DNA from: Blautia luti | GTDB taxonomy: Bacteria > Bacillota > Clostridia > Lachnospirales > Lachnospiraceae | Assembly: GCF_033096465.1 (NCBI RefSeq) | Contig: NZ_AP028156.1 | Span: forward strand, 2,312,501-2,376,500 | DNA: 64,000 nucleotides | Direction: 5' to 3' | Shown: positions 33,137-42,179 of the stretch, one piece after another | Numbering within the stretch: the stretch's first letter is position 1 | How the letters are laid out: each line of letters opens with the position of its first letter | Notes under the pieces: model-generated | Told to the model about the DNA's origin: nothing | Seen by the model: only the letters and a program-made list of their open reading frames with translations | Databases searched by the model: none | Translations under genes and position numbers: made by a program

Positions 33137-33550
33137 TCACTTACTCTCCAACATATAAATTGTACTGAACTGCACATGCAACTTTTCTTCTTCCCAATCC
33201 ATTTGATCCATCAGCAGGCACTGGAATAATACATCTACATCCTGCAATTTATAAATCCTGTTGCACGTTTCTGACAAACCTTTCAATTCCGGGATCTCTT
33301 GCATTGCGTTTCGCCTGTGCATAAGGCATTGCAGATATAATGCTTCCAGATGTTTCTGACTGAAAATAAGTGCTGTGATATCCTGTTCATTAACAGTACA
33401 TTTACGTTTTTCTAACTCTTCCTGGGAAATATCCAGAAAACACCGGATATTTTCGACATATACATCACCATCAAATGTTGGATGCTTTTTCTTAATCCAT
33501 CGTTTCGCCGCTACCGCTTGTCTGCCATCCTTCTTGCAGACATTCTGGCT
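33137..33550 (-). pseudogene. Uncharacterised fragment in the frame after DUF6075
   Basis: A frame open from just after TGA 33551-33553 runs 138 codons to 33137 and overlaps the end of the DUF6075 gene. It reads AAKRWIKKKHPTFDGDVYV, then CFLDISQEELEKRK and ALYLQCLMHRRNAMQEIPEL. It has no start codon with a ribosome site. It could be the displaced C-terminal part of one ancestral gene split by a frameshift near 33500-33545, or a separate scrap. I do not recognise the protein. Confidence 0.35.
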
Positions 33551-33758
33551 TCACACTGCCATTTTTAAAATCATAAATTCTGTTAATGTGTTTTCGTGTA
33601 TCTCTGTCAATTCCAAGACAATATACCAATGCTTCGTGATATACGTCTTTCCATCTGCATTTAGGCAGATATTCCAAATAGAATTCCTTATGTTCTTTGC
33701 TCATAAAAGTTATTGTGCGAGCATCCTCGCCAGCTGCACCTATCGCTGTATTTGCCAT
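33492..33758 (-). CDS. DUF6075 family protein, C-terminally truncated
   Basis: 88 residues beginning MANTAIGAAGEDARTITFMS. The segment FMSKEHKEFYLEYLPKCRWK...ALVYCLGIDRDTRKHINRIY and DFKNGSVKPECLQEGWQTSGS resemble the N-terminal conserved block of DUF6075, a family found on Firmicute conjugative elements. Family members continue for about 40 more residues (…RLALNLY…), while here the frame ends nine residues after WQTSGS. AAGGAGG precedes ATG 33758. Function unknown. Confidence 0.5.
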   Translation of the reverse strand: MANTAIGAAGEDARTITFMSKEHKEFYLEYLPKCRWKDVYHEALVYCLGIDRDTRKHINRIYDFKNGSVKPECLQEGWQTSGSGETMD

Positions 33759-33977
33759 ACTGATTTCCTCCTTATGAAATTAGCTTTTAAGTTAATAATT
33801 TGATTTTTGAAAATTATAGTGATCTGATGAAACCGCTGATAATTTGAGTAACTTCGCTGAAGATTGCAAGCCTTTGCTTTTACTCAGTTTTTCCTTACTC
33901 TATACTCAATTTTGGGAAATTCTTGTTGATTTCCAGCGATGCTTGGCGGTATTTAGGACTTTTTTAGAAAAATATAG

Positions 33978-34038
33978 AAAAAAGCCCCGAAAACCTTATA
34001 ATCACTGTGAAACGTAGTGTTTATAAGGCTTTCAGGGC
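33978..34038 (-). terminator. Intrinsic terminator of rpsB-tsf
   Basis: GCCCTGAAAGCCTTATAA pairs with TTATAAGGTTTTCGGGGC on the minus strand (arms 34021-34038 and 33984-34001), then TTTTTT. It ends the native operon and marks the edge of the accessory island. Between it and DUF6075 (33759-33977) I see nothing. Confidence 0.82.
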
Positions 34039-34097
34039 CTTTAAATACTTAAATTCAGACTTATTAAAATAATATAATGAAAACTTAAGTTAATGGA

Positions 34098-35036
34098 TTA
34101 TTTACCCATCTGCTTTGCAACTTCTTCTGCAAAGTTCTCTTCTTTCTTTTCGATACCATCACCTGTCTCGTAACGTACGAAACCTTTAACAGTAATCTTA
34201 GCACCGTTTTCTTTAGCAACCTGCTCTACGTATTTAGCTACAGACTGTTTTCCGTCTTCAGCTTTAACGTATGTCTGGTCAAGAAGGCAGATTTCTTTAA
34301 GCTCTTTTTTGATACGTCCTGTGATCATTCCTTCGATAACCTTAGCCGGTTTCTGGGATTCTTTCGGATCGTTCTGAATCTGAGCCATAAGGATTTCTTT
34401 CTCATGCTCAATGTATTCTGCGCTTACTTCGCTGTCGCTTGTGTACTGTGGTTTCAGAGCTGCAATCTGCATTGCTACGTTCTTAGCCATTTCTTTAACA
34501 GCATCGTTAACTACGTCTGTTTCAACGTCTACAAGAACACCAATCTTACCGCCCATATGTGTGTAGGAAGCAACGAAACCGTTCTCTTCTGTAACCTGAG
34601 CAAATCTTCTGATGTTCATGTTCTCGCCGATAACTGCGATCTGAGCTGCAAGAGCTTCTTTAACAGTCTTAGTTGTATCAAGTGCCCATGCTTCTGCAAG
34701 GAAAGCATCGATATCTGCTGCTGTTGTGTTCATAGCCTGAGCTGCTACGTCTGCAACGTAGTTCTGGAATTTTTCATTCTTAGCTACGAAGTCTGTCTCA
34801 GCATTAACTTCTACAACAACTGCTTTCTTTCCGTCTTCGGAAACTAAAGTTTTGCAAAGACCTTCTGCTGCTACACGGCTTGCTTTCTTCTGTGCTGTAG
34901 CAAGACCTTTTTCGCGAAGGAATTCTACTGCTTTATCCATATCACCTTCTGTAGCTGTAAGAGCTTTCTTACAATCCATCATTCCGGCGCCGGTCATTTC
35001 TCTTAATTCTTTTACCTGTGCTGCTGTGATAGCCAT
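34098..35036 (-). CDS. tsf: Elongation factor Ts
   Basis: Exchanges GDP for GTP on EF-Tu. The 312-residue protein starts MAITAAQVKELREMTGAGMM and has the DCKKALTATEGDMDKAVEFL UBA-like domain, then ETDFVAKNEKF, the two core signatures. Length is normal. AGGAGG precedes ATG 35036. It follows rpsB by about 100 bases with a hairpin between them. Confidence 0.97.
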   Translation of the reverse strand: MAITAAQVKELREMTGAGMMDCKKALTATEGDMDKAVEFLREKGLATAQKKASRVAAEGLCKTLVSEDGKKAVVVEVNAETDFVAKNEKFQNYVADVAAQAMNTTAADIDAFLAEAWALDTTKTVKEALAAQIAVIGENMNIRRFAQVTEENGFVASYTHMGGKIGVLVDVETDVVNDAVKEMAKNVAMQIAALKPQYTSDSEVSAEYIEHEKEILMAQIQNDPKESQKPAKVIEGMITGRIKKELKEICLLDQTYVKAEDGKQSVAKYVEQVAKENGAKITVKGFVRYETGDGIEKKEENFAEEVAKQMGK

Positions 35037-35096
35037 TTCATTTTCCTCCTGAATAATATTCGTAAATCGCCCGGAGGGGCTTTTCCTTTTTCAATG

Positions 35097-35122
35097 ACAG
35101 GAAAGCCTGTCGGCTTTCCTGT
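35097..35122 (-). other. Hairpin between rpsB and tsf
   Basis: ACAGGAAAGCC pairs perfectly with GGCTTTCCTGT around a 4-base loop, without a U-tract. It could be a processing site or a partial attenuator that sets the rpsB to tsf ratio. Confidence 0.5.
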
Positions 35123-35136
35123 ACTGGTTCAAAAAA

Positions 35137-35880
35137 TTATTCTTCTGTAGCTGCGAACTCTTCAGATTCAGCTTCGATTTCACCGTCTACATCTGCAGTA
35201 CCCTGTTTTGCTTCGATAACAGCGTCTGCCATTTTGGAAACGATTAATTTTACTGCACGGATTGCATCATCGTTACCAGGAATTACATAATCCAGTTCTT
35301 CCGGATCACAGTTTGTATCGCAGATACCGATAAGCGGGATTCCTAATGTATGAGCTTCCTGTACGCAGATTCTTTCTTTCTTAGGATCTACGATGAAGAT
35401 TGCATCTGGAAGTCTCTTCATTTCTTTGATACCACCAATGTTTTTCTGTAATTTGGCAAGTTCTTTTTTCAGCTCAATAACTTCTTTCTTAGGAAGAACG
35501 TCAAATGTTCCATCAGCTTCCATAGCTTCGATCTGTTTCAGTCTTGCAATACGGCTCTGGATAGTTTTGAAGTTTGTAAGCATACCACCTAACCATCTCT
35601 CGTTTACATAGAACTGTCCGCAACGCTCTGCTTCTGTTTTGATAGCATCCTGAGCCTGTTTCTTTGTTCCTACGAATAAGATGCTTCCACCGTCTGCTAC
35701 GATATCAGCGATTGCATTGTAAGCATCGTCAACCATACCTACAGACTGCTGTAAGTCGATAATGTAGATACCGTTTCTCTCTGTGTAGATGTATGGAGCC
35801 ATTTTAGGGTTCCATCTTCTTGTCTGATGTCCGAAATGTACGCCTGCTTCTAAAAGCTGTTTCATTGAAATAACGCTCAT
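35137..35880 (-). CDS. rpsB: 30S ribosomal protein S2
   Basis: 247-residue S2 of the small ribosomal subunit. It contains [40 protein letters not shown] and the second signature in [12 protein letters not shown]. An acidic tail ([12 protein letters not shown]) closes it. AAAGGAG precedes ATG 35880. It is first in the rpsB-tsf operon behind a leader of about 145 bases. Confidence 0.97.
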   Translation of the reverse strand: MSVISMKQLLEAGVHFGHQTRRWNPKMAPYIYTERNGIYIIDLQQSVGMVDDAYNAIADIVADGGSILFVGTKKQAQDAIKTEAERCGQFYVNERWLGGMLTNFKTIQSRIARLKQIEAMEADGTFDVLPKKEVIELKKELAKLQKNIGGIKEMKRLPDAIFIVDPKKERICVQEAHTLGIPLIGICDTNCDPEELDYVIPGNDDAIRAVKLIVSKMADAVIEAKQGTADVDGEIEAESEEFAATEE

Positions 35881-36025
35881 GTTTGTTCTCCTTTTTGGTT
35901 AATTTCTTCCGCCCGGTTCTTTTTCCTGGGGACCCAGCCTCACACCGCAGGGCACCATCCGCGGGAATCTCCGAACGTGTATATTTTTGCATACGCAATA
36001 GATGCGCATGACTCGCAACTCTTGT
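35881..36025 (-). promoter_or_regulatory. rpsB leader, possible S2 autoregulatory RNA
   Basis: About 145 bases of leader on the minus strand with GC-rich complementary runs (CCCGCGG, CCTGCGG, GGGTCCCC, CCGGGCGG) within a low-GC genome. Ribosomal protein S2 is known to control its own mRNA leader in several phyla. No formal fold was computed. Confidence 0.35.
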
Positions 36026-36055
36026 AGTATAGCATACAAAAACCCTCCATGTAAA
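36026..36055 (-). promoter_or_regulatory. Promoter of rpsB-tsf
   Basis: TTTACA (36050-36055) and TATACT (36026-36031) with an 18-base spacer on the minus strand. Confidence 0.62.
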
Positions 36056-36204
36056 GAGGATTTTTTGCAAATTTTTTATTATTATTACAGGTTTTTCCAG
36101 GTTCTGATTTACTTCTGCAAACTCAGTTTCCCGCATTTTATCGCCTCATATTATAATGTCCATTATATCAGCGGACAATCAACTGTATATTCTTACAATT
36201 TCAG

Positions 36205-36972
36205 TTATTTTGTGACAATACTGTCTTTTAATTTCTTTTCTTCCTCTGCAGTCAGCTGACGGCATTCGCCTTTTGTCAAGTCATCCGGCAAATTCAATAC
36301 TCCCATGGAGATTCGTTTCAGATAGACAACTTTCTTTCCTACTGCTTCTGTCATTCGCTTGACCTGATGAAATTTTCCCTCTTTAATTATAAGATGAATT
36401 TCTGAGGACCATCCTGACGGATACTGTTCCAGTTCTGTCTCTTCAACTTTTCTTGTACTGAGGATCTCCAGTTTTGCCGGCATTGTGGGATTTTTTTCTC
36501 CGATTTCCAGACCATCTGCGAAGCGCTGCACATCCTCTTTGGTCATACATCCGTCTGTAACCGCATAATAGGTCTTGTCCACATGTTTCTTTGGAGAAAG
36601 CAATTCATGCGCCAGTGCTCCGTCGTCTGTGATCAGAAGCAGTCCTTCCGTATCTTTGTCCAGTCTTCCCACCGGAAACAGGCCTTTTCTGTCTGATGCT
36701 ACAAGTTCCATCACTGTTTTGTCCCGCTTATCTTCTGTTGCACTGACATAGCCTGCCGGTTTGTTCAGAAGATAATAGACGAATTCCGGTGCCTGGGAAA
36801 TTCTATTTCCATCCAGAACTACTTCATCTTCTTCACTGACCTTGATCTCCGGCTTCTTTGCAGGTACACCGTTGACCTGAACTTTTCCTTTTTGAATATA
36901 TTTCTTTACTTCACTTCTGGTTCCTGCTCCTGCATCTGCCAGGAATTTGTCCAGACGAACTGCTTTCTTCAT
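36205..36972 (-). CDS. RsuA/RluB-family rRNA pseudouridine synthase
   Basis: 255 residues. An N-terminal S4 RNA-binding domain (VRLDKFLADAGAGTRSEVKK…GKVQVNG) is followed by the catalytic domain with GRLDKDTEGLLLITDDG, whose Asp is the catalytic residue, and HQVKRMTEAVG. Such enzymes modify 16S or 23S rRNA; the target is not determinable here, though the length suits RsuA. Start 36972 (MKKAVRLDKF) is preceded by GAGG and overlaps the upstream permease stop by 4 bases. Fifty-four upstream open codons are rejected as they overlap the permease. Confidence 0.88.
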   Translation of the reverse strand: MKKAVRLDKFLADAGAGTRSEVKKYIQKGKVQVNGVPAKKPEIKVSEEDEVVLDGNRISQAPEFVYYLLNKPAGYVSATEDKRDKTVMELVASDRKGLFPVGRLDKDTEGLLLITDDGALAHELLSPKKHVDKTYYAVTDGCMTKEDVQRFADGLEIGEKNPTMPAKLEILSTRKVEETELEQYPSGWSSEIHLIIKEGKFHQVKRMTEAVGKKVVYLKRISMGVLNLPDDLTKGECRQLTAEEEKKLKDSIVTK

Positions 36973-39026
36973 TTTTCTTCCTCGCCAGTTTCTACTATTT
37001 TCTTTATAAATTCCGGCTCTTTCGCTTTCAGTACAGCAAACTCTATTCCGTTTAGCGATTCTCCGGCAGACTCTGTACTGTTCAGAGCCACTTTCACACT
37101 CACACCCGCCTCCGTTTCCAGCCATGCCGGACACTCCAATTCACGGATCAGGCTCTGGGCTAATTCTTCTTTCTGTTCAGAATCTGTGACATCCATTTCT
37201 TCTGCATTATATGTCACTGAATAATCGTACTGTTTCAGATTTTCTTTTTCCATAACAAAAGCATAACCTTTTTCTTTCAGGAAAACAAGTGTCCGCTTAA
37301 ATGTCGGGAAAATATATCTTCCTACTTCTGCATAGGATTCCGGTGCAATATGCTCATCCATATCTGCATAGGAAGTAGCGTAAAGCTCCATCTGTCCACA
37401 CGGGATTCCTATAAGTTCCTGCGGTGAGGCTTCTGCTATATCCTGTTTCAGCAGATCCAGCAGCTTCTGACTGTCAGATTTTTCCAATGTTACAGAGTAC
37501 TGATCATCTAATTCATTTAAAGGATCTACTGTTATAAAAGACACTTTCTGTCTGTACTTTTCCAGAATATCATATTTATTATCTTTTAATGTTCCCTGCT
37601 CATAGCATGCTTCCAGCAGTCTGCCAAGCTGCTCCGCTGTCACTATATATTGTCTGGTAATATCGAAACCGCTCTTCTTTTTAAACTGAACTCCTATTTC
37701 TGTTCCGCTGCACTCCTTACTGTTCTGATAAGACGCAATTTCTTTTAACACTTCATAGATTTTATCTGACATTCCTGCATCTGTCCATCTGCCATAATTT
37801 CCGCCCATAAAATAAAAGAGTCTGTCCAGTTTATATGAACCAGAACTCACTTCCATCTGCGGTTCATTCACACTCTCAGTTCCTATCCACTCCAGATTCA
37901 GACTGATTCCCTCAGTTTTTGCCATTGTCGGAATTCTTGTATCATATCCGATGGCATCTGTGTGTAATATCCAGGCGCTGACAGCTACACATATTCCCAA
38001 AAGCAGAAGCTGCAGCTTATGTGCTGCCATTTTACGGAAATCCATTGCAAAAATAACCTGCAAAATTCCATAAAATACAACTGTCCCCAGCACAAGCCCG
38101 AATATCCACCAGCCAGTCCTGTTCTCTTCCGGTCCGATCAGCGCAAACATCGTTCCAATTGCCAGAGCAGCAGGGATTACGACCATAAACAAAAGGATTG
38201 GTTCCAGAAATCCGTAAACAAAAGATTTTCCTGTTTTCTCAGCTGGACGCTTTGTATATGCCAGATATGCACATACTGCCAGAACAATCAGAAGCAGTAT
38301 CCCGCCCACTATAATGATCCAGAAATTCTTTTGTCCTGAATAAGTCCGCAATGCCACGGAAATAGATACAGGTGAAAGAAAAACAGATATCTTTTCTGCC
38401 ATTCCCTCTTTAAGTCCCATATTCGTTCTGAAATACATCATTTCCAGCACCCATAAAAGAATGCCCAGTACCGGTCCGTAAAGGTAAACACAGCATAATG
38501 ACAGAATACCTGCCAGAATATTTCCCGCAATTGCCAGTGCCAACACTGCTCCGAAATACAGCAGCAGATACATAAGCAAATGTTCCAGAAACATTTTCCC
38601 CGCTGCCGTGATCAGATGACTACCATGTCCTTTGCTGACTGCGATCGCCATTGTGATCAGTTCCATGATCACATATGGAACCAGATACAGCACCAGACCT
38701 CTGATTGCTTTTTCCCAAAAGAACCTGCTTCTTGTTACCGGAAGACTGTGATAAAAATCAATCTTATCTCTAGAAAAAAGATACCAGAATTCATTCAAGG
38801 CATTTACAACGGCCGCAAGCATTGTAACCAAAAAGCCTGGAACTATCAGATAGGAACAGATCATGGCAAAAGTCATCCTGTGGATTTCATCCGTCTGATT
38901 TCCGATCAGCATCAGTTCTGCTACCGGAAATGCAACCATAAACCCCAGTAACAACAGCACCAGAATCCAGGTACTGCCTTTTAAGCTGCTTCTTAATGAT
39001 CTACCAGAAAATGTTTTTGACTTCAT
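36969..39026 (-). CDS. ABC-2 type transporter permease with large extracellular C-terminal part
   Basis: 685 residues. About ten membrane segments occupy residues 20-390 (including the YLFSRDKIDFYHSLPVTRSRFF loop typical of ABC-2 permeases regulated by YtrA-like repressors), followed by a 290-residue soluble domain of the DUF6449 kind. It works with the ATPase encoded upstream, with which it overlaps by 26 bases. The substrate is unknown; the B. subtilis ytr system responds to cell-wall antibiotics, so envelope stress is a plausible role. Confidence 0.78.
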   Translation of the reverse strand: MKSKTFSGRSLRSSLKGSTWILVLLLLGFMVAFPVAELMLIGNQTDEIHRMTFAMICSYLIVPGFLVTMLAAVVNALNEFWYLFSRDKIDFYHSLPVTRSRFFWEKAIRGLVLYLVPYVIMELITMAIAVSKGHGSHLITAAGKMFLEHLLMYLLLYFGAVLALAIAGNILAGILSLCCVYLYGPVLGILLWVLEMMYFRTNMGLKEGMAEKISVFLSPVSISVALRTYSGQKNFWIIIVGGILLLIVLAVCAYLAYTKRPAEKTGKSFVYGFLEPILLFMVVIPAALAIGTMFALIGPEENRTGWWIFGLVLGTVVFYGILQVIFAMDFRKMAAHKLQLLLLGICVAVSAWILHTDAIGYDTRIPTMAKTEGISLNLEWIGTESVNEPQMEVSSGSYKLDRLFYFMGGNYGRWTDAGMSDKIYEVLKEIASYQNSKECSGTEIGVQFKKKSGFDITRQYIVTAEQLGRLLEACYEQGTLKDNKYDILEKYRQKVSFITVDPLNELDDQYSVTLEKSDSQKLLDLLKQDIAEASPQELIGIPCGQMELYATSYADMDEHIAPESYAEVGRYIFPTFKRTLVFLKEKGYAFVMEKENLKQYDYSVTYNAEEMDVTDSEQKEELAQSLIRELECPAWLETEAGVSVKVALNSTESAGESLNGIEFAVLKAKEPEFIKKIVETGEEEK

Positions 39027-39903
39027 AGCCTGCCACCTCCGTTTCGCTGATAAATATCTCCTCCAGTGTCAATGGAATCACTTCGCAGAATATTGGATTC
39101 TGTGTCTGTACTTTCTGAAGTATTTCTTCTCTGGTCCCTCTTGCAGTAAGTATCAGAAGTGATCCCTGATGTTCTTTCTTTAAAACGTCCAATTCTTTCA
39201 AAAGTGCTTCTTCTTTTGTCTGATCCGGCAGTACACACTGGATCTTATGGATATGGAATTTCATGTCTTCCAGTTCTCTGGATAAAAGAATTCCTCCTTT
39301 GTGCAGGAGTCCTACATGGTCACACACGTCCTCCAGTTCTCTCATATTATGAGATGCGATCACCGGGGTAAAATCCCGATTCATGATTTCAGACACAAAC
39401 AGACTCTTTACTGCCTGACGCATGACCGGATCAAGTCCATCGAACGTTTCATCGCATAACAGATATTTTGTCCCTGCACTGATTCCCATAATGACCAGAA
39501 GCTGTTTCTTCATTCCCTTGCTGTAGGAACTGATCCTGCGTTTCTCATCCAGATGAAACTGGTCCATTAATTTACTGTAACGGTCAGTCATAAAGTCCGG
39601 ATAATATTCTCTGTAGAAATCTTTCAGATCTGCTGCCGTATATCCCTGTGGAAAATATCCACCGTCTGAAATGTAAAATATCTGCTGTTTTATCTTTTCA
39701 TTCTCATAGACCGGTTCCTGATCCACCAGGATTTCTCCTTCGTCCGGCTTTATCACTCCGGCAGCCATTCGAAGCAACGTGCTCTTTCCTGCACCGTTGG
39801 TCCCTACCAGTCCAAAAATCTGGCGTTCACCGATTTCCATTAATACATGGTCAATGGCATGGATCTCTCCGAAAGCTTTACTGCAGTTTCTGATCTCTAT
39901 CAT
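39001..39903 (-). CDS. ABC transporter ATP-binding protein (YtrB-like)
   Basis: 300-residue ATPase with Walker A GTNGAGKSTLL, a Q-loop region IFYISDGGYFPQG, signature SSYSKGMKKQ (SKGM variant of LSGGQ), Walker B LLCDETFDGLD and switch His in IASHNMREL. It is the second gene of the GntR-ATPase-permease operon and overlaps the regulator by 4 bases. It energises the permease encoded next. Confidence 0.88.
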   Translation of the reverse strand: MIEIRNCSKAFGEIHAIDHVLMEIGERQIFGLVGTNGAGKSTLLRMAAGVIKPDEGEILVDQEPVYENEKIKQQIFYISDGGYFPQGYTAADLKDFYREYYPDFMTDRYSKLMDQFHLDEKRRISSYSKGMKKQLLVIMGISAGTKYLLCDETFDGLDPVMRQAVKSLFVSEIMNRDFTPVIASHNMRELEDVCDHVGLLHKGGILLSRELEDMKFHIHKIQCVLPDQTKEEALLKELDVLKKEHQGSLLILTARGTREEILQKVQTQNPIFCEVIPLTLEEIFISETEVAGYEVKNIFW

Positions 39904-40274
39904 GATTCGTCCTCCTTTTCAAAGATTTCCGCAAGCATTTTCTCCAGTTCCTCTCTGTTGAATCCTGTGTTTCTGCCTTTCTGTATCAGTGCTGTGAATT
40001 CTTTTCGGTAGCTCTCTCTGTTTATCTTCTGTACCTGAGAGCTGTCTGCTACGAAATTTCCTCTGCCTTTTACAGGATAGATCAGTCCCAGTTTCTCCAG
40101 CTCCATATATGCACGCTGGATCGTGTTGGGATTGACGGACAGTTCTGTGGCAAGCTGCCTTACTGACGGCATCTGCGATCCCGGCGGCAGGACACCGTTC
40201 AGGATTAGGATCTGAAATTTATCTGTAACCTGTTCATAGATTGGACGCCTGTCCTGATAATCCAAAACAATCAC
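39900..40274 (-). CDS. GntR-family regulator, YtrA subfamily
   Basis: 124 residues: an N-terminal winged helix (PIYEQVTDKFQILILNGVLP, then PSVRQLATELSVNPNTIQRA, the recognition helix) and the short C-terminal dimer arm characteristic of YtrA. GTG 40274 follows GGAGG by 8 bases. It is first in the operon and is probably a repressor of it, acting at the TGTATTAATACA palindrome next to the promoter. The inducer is unknown. Confidence 0.88.
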   Translation of the reverse strand: MIVLDYQDRRPIYEQVTDKFQILILNGVLPPGSQMPSVRQLATELSVNPNTIQRAYMELEKLGLIYPVKGRGNFVADSSQVQKINRESYRKEFTALIQKGRNTGFNREELEKMLAEIFEKEDES

Positions 40275-40347
40275 TGGTGATTCCTCCTTTCTGTTACGTG
40301 TTTCATGATGTGTTGTTTTATTTTATGTGTGTATTTAGTGTATTAGT

Positions 40348-40359
40348 TGTATTAATACA
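40348..40359. promoter_or_regulatory. Palindrome TGTATTAATACA, candidate YtrA-type operator
   Basis: A perfect 12-bp palindrome 4 bases downstream of the -10 box of the GntR operon; a similar AATACAC half-site repeats twice just after it. Position fits repression by the adjacent GntR protein. Confidence 0.5.
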
Positions 40360-40362
40360 TTC

Positions 40363-40391
40363 ATAATACAGAATACTGTTGTATCTGTCAA
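40363..40391 (-). promoter_or_regulatory. Promoter of the GntR-ABC operon
   Basis: TTGACA (40386-40391) and TATTAT (40363-40368) with a 17-base spacer on the minus strand, 89 bases before the GTG start. Between this promoter and 40624 no gene is visible. Confidence 0.75.
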
Positions 40392-40624
40392 GTACTTAAT
40401 AGCTAAATACTTATTTGTCAAACAGATATTCTCTGTTTAATTCAGTAAAAGGTTATTTCCGAATCCTAATCAAACTGTTAGGTTTTACTCTTTCCAGTAC
40501 ATCTAAATTTCCGTATACTGATTATTTTCTTTTTGCCTTAACATAATCTTTTTTCTAATAACAAAGACACCTGCATGTGTACTGTCATTCCACAATTGCA
40601 GATGTCTTTATCTTGTCTCTATTT

Positions 40625-41467
40625 TTATATCATTCTTTTCTTTTTTCTTATACTGCACATCTTTTCGAAATGGGTAAGGCAATATACCACACTGATCAAC
40701 AGAATCAGATAGATCAATATGAGAATCTGTACCCCATATTTCATGGAATACAAATCCAGTGCATATTCTGAGATAAGCAGTGACCAGATGTTTGCTCCCA
40801 TATGGAGCAGCATACTGCTGTAAATATTTCCACTCATTTCCAGTATCCATGCAAATGCAGTTCCGAGGATACTTGCATAAATTCCCTGCACGATATTTCC
40901 ATGATAGATGCCAAAGATCAGTCCGGAAATTACTGCTGCAACCGGCATCTTCAGCCAGTCACGCAGACGCAGATAGATCAGCCAGCGAAAGATCATTTCC
41001 TCTGCTGCTGGTGCAACGATTCCCATCCAGAAGATCATCATAAGAAGCGATTTTCCTTCTGTGATCCTGGTCATGCTGTCTTGGTAAGTACTGCTGTTAA
41101 TAAATGACTGAAGTATCATCATCAGGAAATTCCCATATTGCGCAAGTCCGGCTCCTGCCAGAAATAAAAGAATTACCTCCGGCAAAGAAAGCGTTACTTT
41201 TTTCTTAACCGGTATCAGGCCACCAGCGATTCTTCTCACTTTATCTTTTCGATAAAAATACAATGCCGGAATCATAACCAGGATTCCTGTCAGACCTGTG
41301 AGAAAAATCGTGTAATTGTAATACCTCTCAGCTGCGTTTGCTGCAGTTCTTGCAAATATTGCCAGTGCCGTTCCTGCAACAATCTGCGAAATTACAAAGT
41401 GGATTCCTACCGGATATCCTGCCCTCCAGATTTTAGAAACAATGTTTTGTTTTCGCAGAGGGCTCAG
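40625..41467 (-). CDS. CPBP-family intramembrane metalloprotease
   Basis: About 280 residues with seven or eight membrane helices. The CPBP (Abi) catalytic motifs are present: AAEEMIFRWLIY with the EExxxR core, FGIYHGN with the first His, and HMGAN with the last His/Asn. These proteins cleave within membranes or confer self-protection to bacteriocins; the substrate is unknown. The start is uncertain: no ATG or ribosome site is seen near the conserved N-terminus. I place it at CTG 41467, which overlaps the HAD stop (CTGA) and would allow coupling. The frame continues to ATG 41569 but only by running across the HAD gene. Confidence 0.75.
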   Translation of the reverse strand: MSPLRKQNIVSKIWRAGYPVGIHFVISQIVAGTALAIFARTAANAAERYYNYTIFLTGLTGILVMIPALYFYRKDKVRRIAGGLIPVKKKVTLSLPEVILLFLAGAGLAQYGNFLMMILQSFINSSTYQDSMTRITEGKSLLMMIFWMGIVAPAAEEMIFRWLIYLRLRDWLKMPVAAVISGLIFGIYHGNIVQGIYASILGTAFAWILEMSGNIYSSMLLHMGANIWSLLISEYALDLYSMKYGVQILILIYLILLISVVYCLTHFEKMCSIRKKKRMI

Positions 41468-42111
41468 GCGAAAAAATTTACTATTTCTTCTGCAGAATCT
41501 ACGATTTTCAAAGGTTCTGCCTGTTTCAGTTCTTCTTCTGTTCCATAGCCGAAAGAAACTGCGATGCATTCCAGACCTGCTTTGCGGGCTCCGTATACAT
41601 CGTGCTCTTTGTCACCGATCATAATGACCTGGTCCCCGTGTTTCTCCATATGCAGGCGGTGAAGAACATCCTCGATCACTTCTGTTTTATTTGTTTTTCT
41701 TCCATCCATTTCGCTTCCCCCGATTTCTGTGAAGTACTGGGTAAGTCCGAAATGATCCAGGATCTGTCTCACATATACTTCCGGTTTGGAGGATGCTACC
41801 GCGAGAATATAGCCTTTATTCTTTAACTGCGCCAGCATATCTTCAATTCCCGGATATATCGCGTTCTCGAAGATTCCTGTTACAGAATAGCGTTCTCTGT
41901 AGATTTCCACTGCCTGTTTTGCAGTTTCTTCGTCAATCTGTGCGTATTTCATAAACATCTCCATAAGCGGAGGTCCTACGAAAACTTTCAGTTTCTCAAG
42001 ATCCGCTTCAGGCTTGTCGATTCTCTCCAGTGCATACTGAACAGACTTCATGATACCCTCGCCGGATTCTGTTAATGTTCCATCTAAGTCAAACAAAATT
42101 GCTTTGTACAT
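41464..42111 (-). CDS. HAD-family phosphatase (phosphoglycolate phosphatase-like)
   Basis: 215 residues with the HAD motifs: nucleophile FDLDGTLTES, motif II VASSKP, Lys in GGSEMDGRKTNK, and GDKEHDVYGARKAGL. The four-helix cap follows motif I (VGPPLMEMF is typical of the Gph/PpaX branch). It probably hydrolyses a small phosphorylated metabolite such as phosphoglycolate or pyrophosphate. AGGAGG lies upstream of ATG 42111. It overlaps or abuts the CPBP gene downstream. Confidence 0.88.
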   Translation of the reverse strand: MYKAILFDLDGTLTESGEGIMKSVQYALERIDKPEADLEKLKVFVGPPLMEMFMKYAQIDEETAKQAVEIYRERYSVTGIFENAIYPGIEDMLAQLKNKGYILAVASSKPEVYVRQILDHFGLTQYFTEIGGSEMDGRKTNKTEVIEDVLHRLHMEKHGDQVIMIGDKEHDVYGARKAGLECIAVSFGYGTEEELKQAEPLKIVDSAEEIVNFFA

Positions 42112-42179
42112 AGTTTCCTCCTGTTTCAGAAAAAAATTAGTATAACAGGATAGATTATATCATTGTTTTCATGAAGCGT

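Noticed and set aside
41468..41569. N-terminal extension of the CPBP protease to ATG 41569
   Set aside because: It runs through the HAD gene, has no ribosome site, and reads as an Arg-rich shadow of that gene.
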